In this document: positions 5,514-12,417 of the stretch, piece by piece | How the letters are laid out: each line of letters begins with the position of its first letter | Position numbering within the stretch: position 1 is the first letter of the stretch | Source of the DNA: an uncultured Enterobacter sp. | Lineage (GTDB): Bacteria; Pseudomonadota; Gammaproteobacteria; Enterobacterales; Enterobacteriaceae | DNA length: 13,488 nucleotides | Assembly: GCA_946477805.1 (NCBI GenBank) | Contig: CAMKZP010000036.1 | Span: forward strand, 1 to 13,488 | Direction: 5' to 3' | Notes under the pieces: model-generated | What the model was told of the DNA's origin: nothing | Seen by the model: the letters and a program-made list of their open reading frames with translations, nothing else | Database searches by the model: none | Position numbers and translations under genes: made by a program

Positions 5514-6680
5514 ATGTCTGAATTAGTGAATACCTCCGAAGTCGCCATCCCTGCGGTTCCAACTAAAAATGGAAAAATCAACCTGCTGGATCTGAACCGT
5601 CAGCAGATGCGCGAGTTCTTCAAAGATATGGGTGAGAAGCCGTTTCGTGCCGACCAGGTCATGAAATGGATGTATCACTATTGCAGCGACAACTTTGATG
5701 ACATGACTGACATCAACAAAGTGCTGCGCAACAAGCTTAAAGAAGTGGCAGAAATCCGCGCGCCGGAAGTGGTGGAAGAACAGCGCTCTTCCGATGGCAC
5801 CATCAAGTGGGCGATTGCGGTTGGCGATCAGCGCGTTGAAACCGTGTACATCCCGGAAGACGATCGCGCTACGCTGTGCGTCTCATCCCAGGTGGGCTGT
5901 GCGCTGGAATGCAAATTCTGCTCTACGGCGCAGCAGGGTTTTAACCGCAACCTGCGCGTTTCCGAAATTATCGGCCAGGTCTGGCGCGCGGCGAAAATCG
6001 TCGGCGCGGTGAAGACTACCGGCGTGCGTCCAATTACCAACGTGGTAATGATGGGCATGGGCGAGCCGCTGCTGAACCTGACCAACGTGGTGCCGGCCAT
6101 GGAAATCATGCTCGACGACTTCGGCTTTGGCCTCTCCAAGCGCCGCGTCACCCTGTCCACCTCTGGCGTTGTGCCTGCGCTGGACAAGCTGGGCGACATG
6201 ATTGACGTCGCCCTGGCGATCTCCCTTCATGCTCCGAACGATACCATCCGCGACGAAATTGTACCGATCAACAAAAAGTACAATATCGAAACTTTCCTCG
6301 CCGGCGTTCGCCGTTACCTGGAAAAATCGAATGCGAATCAGGGCCGCGTGACTATCGAATACGTGATGCTGGATCACGTGAACGACGGCACCGAGCACGC
6401 CCACGAGCTGGCAGAGCTGCTGAAAGATACGCCGTGTAAGATCAACCTGATCCCATGGAACCCGTTCCCGGGCGCGCCGTATGGCCGCAGTTCGAACAGC
6501 CGTATCGACCGCTTCTCGAAGGTGCTCATGGAGTACGGCTTCACCACCATTGTGCGTAAAACCCGTGGTGATGATATTGACGCGGCATGCGGACAGCTGG
6601 CGGGCGACGTGATTGACCGAACCAAGCGAACCCTGCGTAAACGTATGCAGGGTGAGACCATTGCGGTCAAAGCTGTTTGA
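5514..6680 (+). CDS. rlmN: Dual-specificity 23S rRNA/tRNA adenine-C2 methyltransferase (radical SAM)
   Basis: RlmN methylates C2 of A2503 in 23S rRNA and of A37 in a set of tRNAs, using radical SAM chemistry with a methyl-cysteine intermediate. The 388 residues closely match E. coli RlmN (384) throughout; only the first 16 or so residues differ clearly. The radical SAM motif C-x3-C-x2-C is at C129, C133 and C136. C122 and C359 correspond to the mechanistic cysteines C118 and C355 of E. coli. MGMGEPLLN (SAM binding) is present. GAG/GGA-rich sequence (5498-5506) precedes the ATG. An intrinsic terminator lies upstream, so rlmN probably needs its own promoter (candidate at 5393-5422). Confidence 0.98.
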   Translation: MSELVNTSEVAIPAVPTKNGKINLLDLNRQQMREFFKDMGEKPFRADQVMKWMYHYCSDNFDDMTDINKVLRNKLKEVAEIRAPEVVEEQRSSDGTIKWAIAVGDQRVETVYIPEDDRATLCVSSQVGCALECKFCSTAQQGFNRNLRVSEIIGQVWRAAKIVGAVKTTGVRPITNVVMMGMGEPLLNLTNVVPAMEIMLDDFGFGLSKRRVTLSTSGVVPALDKLGDMIDVALAISLHAPNDTIRDEIVPINKKYNIETFLAGVRRYLEKSNANQGRVTIEYVMLDHVNDGTEHAHELAELLKDTPCKINLIPWNPFPGAPYGRSSNSRIDRFSKVLMEYGFTTIVRKTRGDDIDAACGQLAGDVIDRTKRTLRKRMQGETIAVKAV

Positions 6681-6683
6681 TTA

Positions 6684-6722
6684 TTATGCTTCACGGCACA
6701 CTAACCGCGCCGTGAAGCATAA
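6684..6722 (+). other. Long hairpin after rlmN without a T-tract
   Basis: Arms 6684-6697 (TTATGCTTCACGGC) and 6709-6722 (GCCGTGAAGCATAA) are perfect 14-base inverted repeats around an 11-base loop, beginning 3 bases after the rlmN stop. No T-run follows on either strand, so it is not a standard intrinsic terminator. It may mark the processed or protected 3' end of rlmN mRNA, or act as a weak terminator. The rest of the gap to rodZ (6723-6971) shows only a candidate promoter and no small gene. Confidence 0.65.
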
Positions 6723-6841
6723 CCTTACTGAATAATCAGCCAGATTCGTGATGTTTGATTAATAATTACGGTGCGTTTCATATGACTTTCGGGCAGTATG
6801 TAACGACGTAACAACAGTTTAGCCGCGTGGGCAGAGCTGCA

Positions 6842-6871
6842 CTGTCATCTCCGGGCTGACAGTCTTATACT
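6842..6871 (+). promoter_or_regulatory. Candidate rodZ promoter with overlapping inverted repeat
   Basis: CTGTCA (6842-6847; 4 of 6 to TTGACA), an 18-base spacer, and TATACT (6866-6871; 5 of 6 to TATAAT) predict a start near 6878, giving a leader of about 94 bases before rodZ. ACTGTCA (6841-6847) and TGACAGT (6857-6863) are a perfect 7-base inverted repeat that covers the -35 and most of the spacer, as an operator might. No protein is known to me for it. Confidence 0.45.
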
Positions 6872-6971
6872 CTCTGTTCAAGGTTAACTGACCAGAAGTT
6901 TCGCGGTGCGGGTAGCATTGTGACTCACCGGCACCTGAACCCTTATTTTCACGTACCAGTAGTTGTAGCGA

Positions 6972-7982
6972 ATGAATACTGAAGCCACTCACGACCAAAA
7001 TGAAGCACTCTCCACTGGCGTTCGTCTTCGCAACGCCCGTGAACAACTCGGACTCAGCCAGCAAGCCGTTGCAGAACGCCTGTGCCTGAAGGTTTCCACG
7101 GTTCGCGATATTGAAGAAGATAAGGCGCCTGCCGATCTGGCTTCAACATTTCTGCGCGGCTATATCCGCTCTTACGCAAAGCTGGTGCATATTCCCGAAG
7201 AAGAATTACTGCCGATGATGGAGAAGCAGGCCCCGGTCCGTGCAGCAAAAGTTGCGCCGATGCAGACCTTTTCTCTGGGCAAACGTCGCAAAAAGCGTGA
7301 CGGCTGGCTGATGAGCTTTACCTGGCTGGTGCTGTTTGTGGTGATTGGCCTGACGGGTGCATGGTGGTGGCAAAACCACAAGGCGCAGCAGGAAGAGATC
7401 ACCACCATGGCCGATCAGTCTTCGGCTGAGCTTAACCAATCCGGTAACGACAACGCGCAAAGCGTGCCGCTGAATACGGGCAGTGCAGCGACATCTCCTG
7501 AACCGCAGACGGCGACGACGGACGCACCGGCTACCGATCCTGCACAGACGCCAGAAGCCACGGCTAACGCTGGCTCTGCTTCACAGGCTCAGGACCCGAA
7601 CGCGGTGGTTTCACCCTCCCAGGCGAATGTCGATACCGCGCCTGCGGCAACGGCGGCGGCGGATAACACCGCTGCTTCACTGCCCACCGACCCGGCAGGC
7701 ACGGCTACACCCGCTGCCGATCCAAACGCGCTGGTCATGAATTTTAGCGCTGACTGCTGGTTAGAAGTGACCGACGCAACGGGCAAAAAGCTGTTCAGCG
7801 GCCTGCAGCGTAAAGACGGCACGTTAAACCTAACCGGTCAGGCCCCGTATAAACTTAAAATCGGCGCTCCGGCAGCGGTACAGATCCAGTATCAAGGAAA
7901 ACCTGTCGACCTGAGCCGCTTTATCAGAACTAACCAGGTTGCACGTCTTACCGTTAATGCCGAACAATCAGCAGCACAGTAA
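6972..7982 (+). CDS. rodZ: Cytoskeletal protein RodZ (MreB partner)
   Basis: Bitopic inner-membrane protein that binds MreB and supports rod shape. The 336 residues compare with 337 in E. coli. Order: a cytoplasmic helix-turn-helix domain of the Xre type (about 16-85) that contacts MreB; a basic stretch SLGKRRKKRD (101-110); one membrane helix (about 112-133); a low-complexity periplasmic linker rich in Ala, Thr, Pro, Asn and Gln (about 150-245); and a conserved beta domain (about 248-336, from ALVMNFSADCWLEV). The ends match E. coli RodZ closely, and the linker is the divergent part, as expected for disordered sequence. No strong Shine-Dalgarno is seen before the ATG. ispG starts 26 bases after the stop, so the two are probably co-transcribed. 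Confidence 0.97.
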   Translation: MNTEATHDQNEALSTGVRLRNAREQLGLSQQAVAERLCLKVSTVRDIEEDKAPADLASTFLRGYIRSYAKLVHIPEEELLPMMEKQAPVRAAKVAPMQTFSLGKRRKKRDGWLMSFTWLVLFVVIGLTGAWWWQNHKAQQEEITTMADQSSAELNQSGNDNAQSVPLNTGSAATSPEPQTATTDAPATDPAQTPEATANAGSASQAQDPNAVVSPSQANVDTAPAATAAADNTAASLPTDPAGTATPAADPNALVMNFSADCWLEVTDATGKKLFSGLQRKDGTLNLTGQAPYKLKIGAPAAVQIQYQGKPVDLSRFIRTNQVARLTVNAEQSAAQ

Positions 7983-8008
7983 CAGACAGGCAACGCGGGA
8001 GATTTTTC

Positions 8009-9127
8009 ATGCATAACCAGGCTCCGATTCAACGTAGAAAATCGAAACGGATTTACGTTGGGAATGTGCCAGTCGGTGACGGCGCACCTATCGCCGTCCA
8101 GTCGATGACCAATACGCGTACCACGGACGTGGAAGCGACGGTCAATCAAATCAAAGCATTAGAACGCGTGGGCGCGGACATCGTTCGCGTTTCCGTTCCC
8201 ACCATGGATGCCGCCGAGGCGTTCAGGCTGATCAAACAGCAGGTCAGCGTTCCGCTGGTTGCGGATATCCACTTTGACTACCGCATCGCGCTGAAAGTTG
8301 CCGAATATGGCGTGGATTGCCTGCGTATCAACCCGGGCAACATCGGTAGCGAAGAGCGTATTCGAACGGTTGTGGACTGCGCGCGTGACAAAAATATTCC
8401 AATCCGCATCGGCGTGAACGCCGGTTCTCTGGAAAAAGATCTGCAGGAAAAATACGGCGAGCCCACGCCGCAGGCGCTGCTGGAATCCGCCATGCGCCAT
8501 GTGGATCACCTCGATCGTCTTAACTTCGACCAGTTTAAGGTCAGCGTAAAAGCGTCTGACGTTTTCCTGGCGGTAGAGTCTTATCGCCTGCTGGCAAAGC
8601 AGATCGATCAGCCGCTGCACCTCGGGATCACCGAAGCGGGTGGCCTGCGTAGCGGCTCCGTTAAATCGGCGATTGGCCTGGGGCTGCTGCTCTCGGAAGG
8701 GATCGGCGATACCCTGCGCGTTTCGCTGGCGGCCGATCCGGTGGAAGAGATCAAGGTCGGTTTCGACATCCTGAAATCGCTGCGCATTCGCGCGCGTGGC
8801 ATCAACTTCATCGCCTGCCCAACCTGCTCTCGTCAGGAGTTTGACGTGATCGGTACGGTAAACGCGCTGGAGCAGCGCCTGGAAGACATCATCACCCCAA
8901 TGGACGTGTCCATCATCGGCTGCGTGGTGAATGGTCCGGGTGAAGCGCTGGTGTCAACTCTGGGCGTGACCGGCGGCAACAAGAAAAGTGGTCTCTACGA
9001 AGATGGCGTGCGCAAAGACCGTCTGGACAACAGCGACATGATCGACCAGCTTGAAGCCCGCATTCGTGCCAAAGCGACGATGCTGGACGAGACGCAGCGC
9101 ATCAGCGTTCAGCAGGTTGAAAAATAA
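8009..9127 (+). CDS. ispG: 4-hydroxy-3-methylbut-2-enyl diphosphate synthase (IspG/GcpE)
   Basis: Cytoplasmic [4Fe-4S] enzyme of the MEP isoprenoid pathway that reductively converts MEcPP to HMBPP, using flavodoxin as electron donor. At 372 residues it has exactly the E. coli length and near identity. The TIM-barrel part comes first, and the C-terminal cluster domain carries C270, C273, C305 and E312, the known cluster ligands. GGGAGA (7997-8002) lies about 6 bases before the ATG. Two hairpins follow the stop, the second an intrinsic terminator. Confidence 0.98.
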   Translation: MHNQAPIQRRKSKRIYVGNVPVGDGAPIAVQSMTNTRTTDVEATVNQIKALERVGADIVRVSVPTMDAAEAFRLIKQQVSVPLVADIHFDYRIALKVAEYGVDCLRINPGNIGSEERIRTVVDCARDKNIPIRIGVNAGSLEKDLQEKYGEPTPQALLESAMRHVDHLDRLNFDQFKVSVKASDVFLAVESYRLLAKQIDQPLHLGITEAGGLRSGSVKSAIGLGLLLSEGIGDTLRVSLAADPVEEIKVGFDILKSLRIRARGINFIACPTCSRQEFDVIGTVNALEQRLEDIITPMDVSIIGCVVNGPGEALVSTLGVTGGNKKSGLYEDGVRKDRLDNSDMIDQLEARIRAKATMLDETQRISVQQVEK

Positions 9128-9131
9128 CGTG

Positions 9132-9154
9132 ATGGGAAGCGGCTCGCTTCCCAT
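9132..9154 (+). other. GC-rich hairpin just after ispG
   Basis: Arms 9132-9141 (ATGGGAAGCG) and 9145-9154 (CGCTTCCCAT) are a perfect 10-base inverted repeat around a 3-base loop (GCT). It starts 4 bases after the ispG stop and has no T-tract. It stands 9 bases ahead of the intrinsic terminator, and could stabilise the ispG 3' end or assist termination. Confidence 0.65.
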
Positions 9155-9155
9155 G

Positions 9156-9161
9156 TATGAT
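9156..9161 (+). promoter_or_regulatory. Possible -10 element for hisS
   Basis: TATGAT (9156-9161) matches TATAAT at 5 of 6 positions, and TG directly precedes it. The best -35 at 17 bases (TGGGAA, 9133-9138) matches only 3 of 6 and falls inside the upstream hairpin. Transcription from here would start near 9168, after most of the left arm of the terminator, so hisS RNA would not be terminated. Weak, but hisS needs some promoter past or through the terminator. Confidence 0.3.
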
Positions 9162-9163
9162 TG

Positions 9164-9186
9164 AACCCATTCTTTGGGTTTTTTTT
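9164..9186 (+). terminator. Intrinsic terminator between ispG and hisS
   Basis: AACCCA (9164-9169) and TGGGTT (9175-9180) form a 6-pair stem with loop TTCTT. The last two stem bases begin an unbroken run of eight T (9179-9186). The stem is short but the T-run is excellent. It ends 21 bases before the hisS start codon, so it would separate ispG transcription from hisS or act as an attenuator. Confidence 0.75.
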
Positions 9187-9207
9187 GTATATAGAAAGAG
9201 AATAAAC

Positions 9208-10482
9208 GTGGCAAAAAACATTCAAGCCATCCGCGGCATGAACGATTATCTGCCTGGCGAAACCGCCATCTGGCAGCGCATTGAAGGCACACTGAAACAG
9301 GTGCTCGGCAGCTACGGTTACAGCGAAATCCGTTTGCCGATTGTAGAGCAGACCCCGTTATTCAAACGCGCGATCGGCGAAGTGACCGACGTCGTTGAAA
9401 AAGAGATGTATACCTTTGAGGACCGCAACGGCGACAGCCTGACGCTGCGTCCGGAAGGGACGGCGGGCTGCGTACGCGCCGGCATCGAACATGGTCTCCT
9501 GTACAATCAGGAGCAGCGCCTGTGGTATATCGGCCCGATGTTCCGCCACGAACGTCCGCAGAAAGGTCGTTACCGCCAGTTTAACCAGCTGGGTGTGGAA
9601 GTCTTTGGCCTGCAGGGGCCGGACATTGACGCTGAGCTGATCATGCTGACTGCCCGCTGGTGGCGCGCGCTCGGCATCTCTGAACATGTTTCCCTGGAGC
9701 TGAACTCTATCGGTTCTCTGGAAGCCCGCGCTAACTACCGCGACGCGCTGGTGGCGTTCCTGGAACAGCATAAAGACAAGCTCGACGAAGACTGCAAGCG
9801 TCGTATGTACAGCAACCCGCTGCGCGTTCTGGATTCCAAAAACGCTGACGTTCAGGCACTGCTGAACGACGCGCCTGCGCTGGGTGATTACCTGGACGAA
9901 GACTCCCGCGAGCACTTCGCCGGCCTGTGCAAACTGCTGGAAGCCGCAGGTATTGCCTATACCGTTAACCAGCGTCTGGTGCGCGGCCTGGATTACTACA
10001 ACCGTACCGTATTCGAGTGGGTTACCTCGAGCCTGGGCTCTCAGGGAACGGTTTGTGCAGGCGGTCGTTATGACGGCCTGGTCGAGCAGCTGGGTGGCCG
10101 TGCGGCACCGGCCGTTGGCTTCGCGATGGGTCTTGAGCGACTTGTTTTGCTGGTTCAGGCAGTTAATCCGGAATTTAAAGCAGATTCCGTTGTCGATATA
10201 TACCTGGTGGCCTCAGGTGCGGATACGCAGTCTGCGGCGATGCAGCTTGCCGAACGCGTGCGTGATGCGCTGCCGGACGTTAAGCTGATGACCAACCATG
10301 GCGGCGGCAACTTCAAAAAACAGTTTGCTCGTGCCGATAAGTGGGGCGCAAGTATTGCACTGGTGCTGGGCGAGTCCGAAGTGGCTAGCGGCGAAGTGGT
10401 AGTGAAAGACCTGCGCTCTGGTGAGCAAACAACGGTAACGCAGGACGGCGTTGCGGCGCACTTGCGCACTCTATTGGGCTAA
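9208..10482 (+). CDS. hisS: Histidyl-tRNA synthetase
   Basis: Class II aminoacyl-tRNA synthetase that charges tRNA-His; a cytoplasmic homodimer. From GTG at 9208 the protein has 424 residues beginning (M)AKNIQAIRGMNDYLPG, the E. coli length and start. AGAAAGAG (9193-9200) is the ribosome binding site. An in-frame ATG at 9157 would add 17 residues translated from the terminator itself and is rejected. Motif 2 (RHERPQKGRYRQF, from R113), Q127 and E131, the histidyl motif RGLDYYNRT, and motif 3 GFAMGLERL are intact. The C-terminal anticodon-binding domain is complete. Compared with E. coli as I recall it, residues 126 and 130 are Asn and Val rather than His and Cys, changes that keep the active-site residues. 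Confidence 0.98.
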   Translation: MAKNIQAIRGMNDYLPGETAIWQRIEGTLKQVLGSYGYSEIRLPIVEQTPLFKRAIGEVTDVVEKEMYTFEDRNGDSLTLRPEGTAGCVRAGIEHGLLYNQEQRLWYIGPMFRHERPQKGRYRQFNQLGVEVFGLQGPDIDAELIMLTARWWRALGISEHVSLELNSIGSLEARANYRDALVAFLEQHKDKLDEDCKRRMYSNPLRVLDSKNADVQALLNDAPALGDYLDEDSREHFAGLCKLLEAAGIAYTVNQRLVRGLDYYNRTVFEWVTSSLGSQGTVCAGGRYDGLVEQLGGRAAPAVGFAMGLERLVLLVQAVNPEFKADSVVDIYLVASGADTQSAAMQLAERVRDALPDVKLMTNHGGGNFKKQFARADKWGASIALVLGESEVASGEVVVKDLRSGEQTTVTQDGVAAHLRTLLG

Positions 10483-10495
10483 GGAGAAAGACTGC

Positions 10496-11116
10496 GTGGA
10501 AATTTACGAGAACGAACACGACCAGGTCGACGCGATAAAACGCTTCTTTGCTGAAAACGGCAAAGCGCTGGTGGTAGGGGTTATTTTAGGCGTAGGCGCG
10601 TTGATTGGCTGGCGTTACTGGAACAGCCATCAGGCGGATGCCGCTCGCGGCTCGTCTCTGAGCTATGAAAACACCGTCAGCGCCATTCATGCCGATCGGC
10701 CGGAAACGCTGGCTGCAGCTGAAAAATTTGCCGCTGACAACAAAAATACCTACGGTGCGCTGGCCGCGCTGGAAGTGGCCCAGCAGTACGTTGATAAGAA
10801 CGAGCTGGACAAAGCGGCGGCACAGCTGACGCAAGGGCTTGCGGCTGCACGCGATGAAAATCTGAAAGCGGTAATTAACCTGCGCCTGGCTCGTATTCAG
10901 GTTCAGCAGAAAAAAGCCGATGACGCGTTAAAAACGCTCGACACCATCAAAGGCGAAGGCTTTGCCGCCATTGTTGCCGATCTCCGCGGTGAAGCACTGC
11001 TGAGTAAAGGCGATAAAGCGGGCGCGCGTAAAGCGTGGGAAGCTGGCGTAGATAGTAAAGCTTCACCTGCGCTGAGCGAAATGATGCAGATGAAAATAAA
11101 TAATTTGTCCGTCTGA
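10496..11116 (+). CDS. yfgM: YfgM, SecYEG-associated ancillary membrane protein
   Basis: Bitopic inner-membrane protein that in E. coli associates with SecYEG and the chaperone PpiD. From GTG at 10496 it has 206 residues, as in E. coli, starting with EIYENE-like sequence. Residues 24-40 form the single membrane helix after a short cytoplasmic N-terminus. The periplasmic part is alpha-helical with TPR-like repeats and ends in PALSEMMQMKINNLSV. The Shine-Dalgarno AAGGAG (10481-10486) overlaps the hisS stop, and the GTG comes 13 bases after that stop, so hisS and yfgM form one transcript. An in-frame ATG at 10451 inside hisS is rejected: its extra residues do not resemble YfgM. Confidence 0.96.
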   Translation: MEIYENEHDQVDAIKRFFAENGKALVVGVILGVGALIGWRYWNSHQADAARGSSLSYENTVSAIHADRPETLAAAEKFAADNKNTYGALAALEVAQQYVDKNELDKAAAQLTQGLAAARDENLKAVINLRLARIQVQQKKADDALKTLDTIKGEGFAAIVADLRGEALLSKGDKAGARKAWEAGVDSKASPALSEMMQMKINNLSV

Positions 11117-11126
11117 GAGGGACCCG

Positions 11127-12305
11127 ATGCAATTGCGTAAATTACTTCTGCCAGGACTGCTTTCTGTTACGTTATTGAGTGGTTGTTCACTGTTCAGTGG
11201 CGAAGAAGATGTTGTAAAAATGTCCCCGCTGCCGACGGTTGAAAACCAGTTCACCCCATCCACCGCATGGAACACCTCCGTGGGCAGTGGTATTGGCGAT
11301 TTCTATTCCAACCTGCATCCGGCGTTTGCCGACGGCGTTGTCTATGCGGCTGACCGCAAAGGCACTGTTAAAGCGCTCAATGCTGATGACGGTAAAGAAG
11401 TCTGGTCCGTTAACCTGGCGGAAAAAGACGGCTGGTTCTCCCGCAAATCCGCACTGCTCTCCGGCGGTCTGACGGTTGCAGGTGGCCACGTGTATGTGGG
11501 TAGCGAAAAAGCGCAGGTCTATGCGCTGAACGCCAGCGATGGTTCTGTTGCCTGGCAAACCACCGTCGCCGGTGAGTCTCTCTCTCGTCCGGTGGTGAGC
11601 GACGGCATGGTGCTGATCCACACCAGCAACGGGCAGCTGCAGGCGCTGAACGAAGCGGATGGTCTGGTCAAATGGACGGTCAACCTGGACATGCCAGCGC
11701 TGTCGCTGCGCGGTGAATCCGCTCCGGCTACGGCTTTTGGTGCGGCGATTGTCGGGGGTGACAACGGTCGCGTGAGCGCGGTTCTGTTGCAGCAGGGCCA
11801 GATGATCTGGCAGCAGCGTATCTCCCAGGCGACCGGCTCAACGGAAATTGACCGCCTTAGCGATGTGGACACGACACCTGTCATCGTTGACGGCGTCGTT
11901 TATGCGCTGGCCTACAACGGTAACCTGACCGCCCTGGATCTGCGCAGTGGCCAGATTATGTGGAAACGTGAGCTGGGCTCGGTGAACGATTTCGTGGTTG
12001 AAGGTAACCGTATTTATATGGTTGACCAGAACGATCGCCTGCTGGCGTTGAACACCGAAGGTGGCGTAACGCTGTGGACGCAGAGCGATCTGCTGCACCG
12101 CCTGCTGACCGCACCGGTACTGTACAACGGTAGCCTGGTGGTGGGTGATAGCGAAGGTTATATGCACTGGGTCGATCCGGAAACGGGGCGCTTCACTGCT
12201 CAGCAAAAAGTCGACAGCTCTGGCTTCCTGACGGATCCGGTTGTTGCCGATGGCAAGCTGCTGATCCAGGCAAAAGACGGCACGCTGTACGCGATCACGC
12301 GTTAA
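11127..12305 (+). CDS. bamB: Outer membrane assembly lipoprotein BamB
   Basis: Lipoprotein of the Bam complex, which inserts beta-barrel proteins into the outer membrane. The 392 residues equal the E. coli length. The signal peptide ends in lipobox LSGC with lipidated Cys20; Ser at +2 predicts the outer membrane. The mature part is an eight-bladed beta-propeller with recurring motifs of the type ALNxxDGxxxW (for example ALNADDGKEVW, ALNASDGSVAW and ALNEADGLVKW). The BamA-contact region LSLRGESAP is conserved. AGAGGGA (11116-11122) precedes the ATG, which is 10 bases after the yfgM stop, so it is co-transcribed with hisS-yfgM. A terminator follows. Confidence 0.98.
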   Translation: MQLRKLLLPGLLSVTLLSGCSLFSGEEDVVKMSPLPTVENQFTPSTAWNTSVGSGIGDFYSNLHPAFADGVVYAADRKGTVKALNADDGKEVWSVNLAEKDGWFSRKSALLSGGLTVAGGHVYVGSEKAQVYALNASDGSVAWQTTVAGESLSRPVVSDGMVLIHTSNGQLQALNEADGLVKWTVNLDMPALSLRGESAPATAFGAAIVGGDNGRVSAVLLQQGQMIWQQRISQATGSTEIDRLSDVDTTPVIVDGVVYALAYNGNLTALDLRSGQIMWKRELGSVNDFVVEGNRIYMVDQNDRLLALNTEGGVTLWTQSDLLHRLLTAPVLYNGSLVVGDSEGYMHWVDPETGRFTAQQKVDSSGFLTDPVVADGKLLIQAKDGTLYAITR

Positions 12306-12322
12306 TTACCCGGCGGTTGTAG

Positions 12323-12328
12323 TATACT
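12323..12328 (+). promoter_or_regulatory. Possible -10 element for der
   Basis: TATACT (12323-12328; 5 of 6 to TATAAT) ends directly before the terminator stem. No good -35 lies 15-18 bases upstream. Transcription would start near 12335, inside the left arm, so der RNA would carry a shortened hairpin. Weak evidence taken alone; its position repeats that seen before rlmN and hisS. Confidence 0.28.
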
Positions 12329-12359
12329 AAACGGCTCCTGTTCACTCAGGAGCCGTTTT
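12329..12359 (+). terminator. Intrinsic terminator between bamB and der
   Basis: AAACGGCTCCTG (12329-12340) and CAGGAGCCGTTT (12347-12358) are a perfect 12-base inverted repeat with loop TTCACT. The T-run is short (four T, to 12359), and five more T follow after GACA. The stem is strong, so termination is probably substantial but may leave some read-through to der. Confidence 0.82.
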
Positions 12360-12417
12360 GACATTTTTAAAAACGCCGCAAAAGCGACGTTTATTTGAAT
12401 TTTATGAGGCTTCAAAC

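Noticed and set aside
6681..6971. Small RNA or small gene in the rlmN-rodZ gap
   Set aside because: No frame with a ribosome site and no promoter-terminator pair enclosing an RNA; only the hairpin and the candidate rodZ promoter are supported.
7440..7710. Low-complexity Ala/Thr/Pro-rich stretch of RodZ as a repeat array or foreign insertion
   Set aside because: E. coli RodZ has the same kind of variable periplasmic linker at this place, and total length is almost equal.
9157..9207. Upstream ATG extending HisS by 17 residues
   Set aside because: The extension is translated from the terminator and its T-run; the GTG at 9208 has a good ribosome site and gives the exact E. coli HisS start and length.
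12358..12363. Perfect TTGACA (-35 consensus) before der
   Set aside because: No -10-like hexamer lies 15-19 bases downstream (the region reads CAAAAGCGAC); the nearest AT-rich match is about 26 bases away. It looks like a by-product of the terminator T-run.
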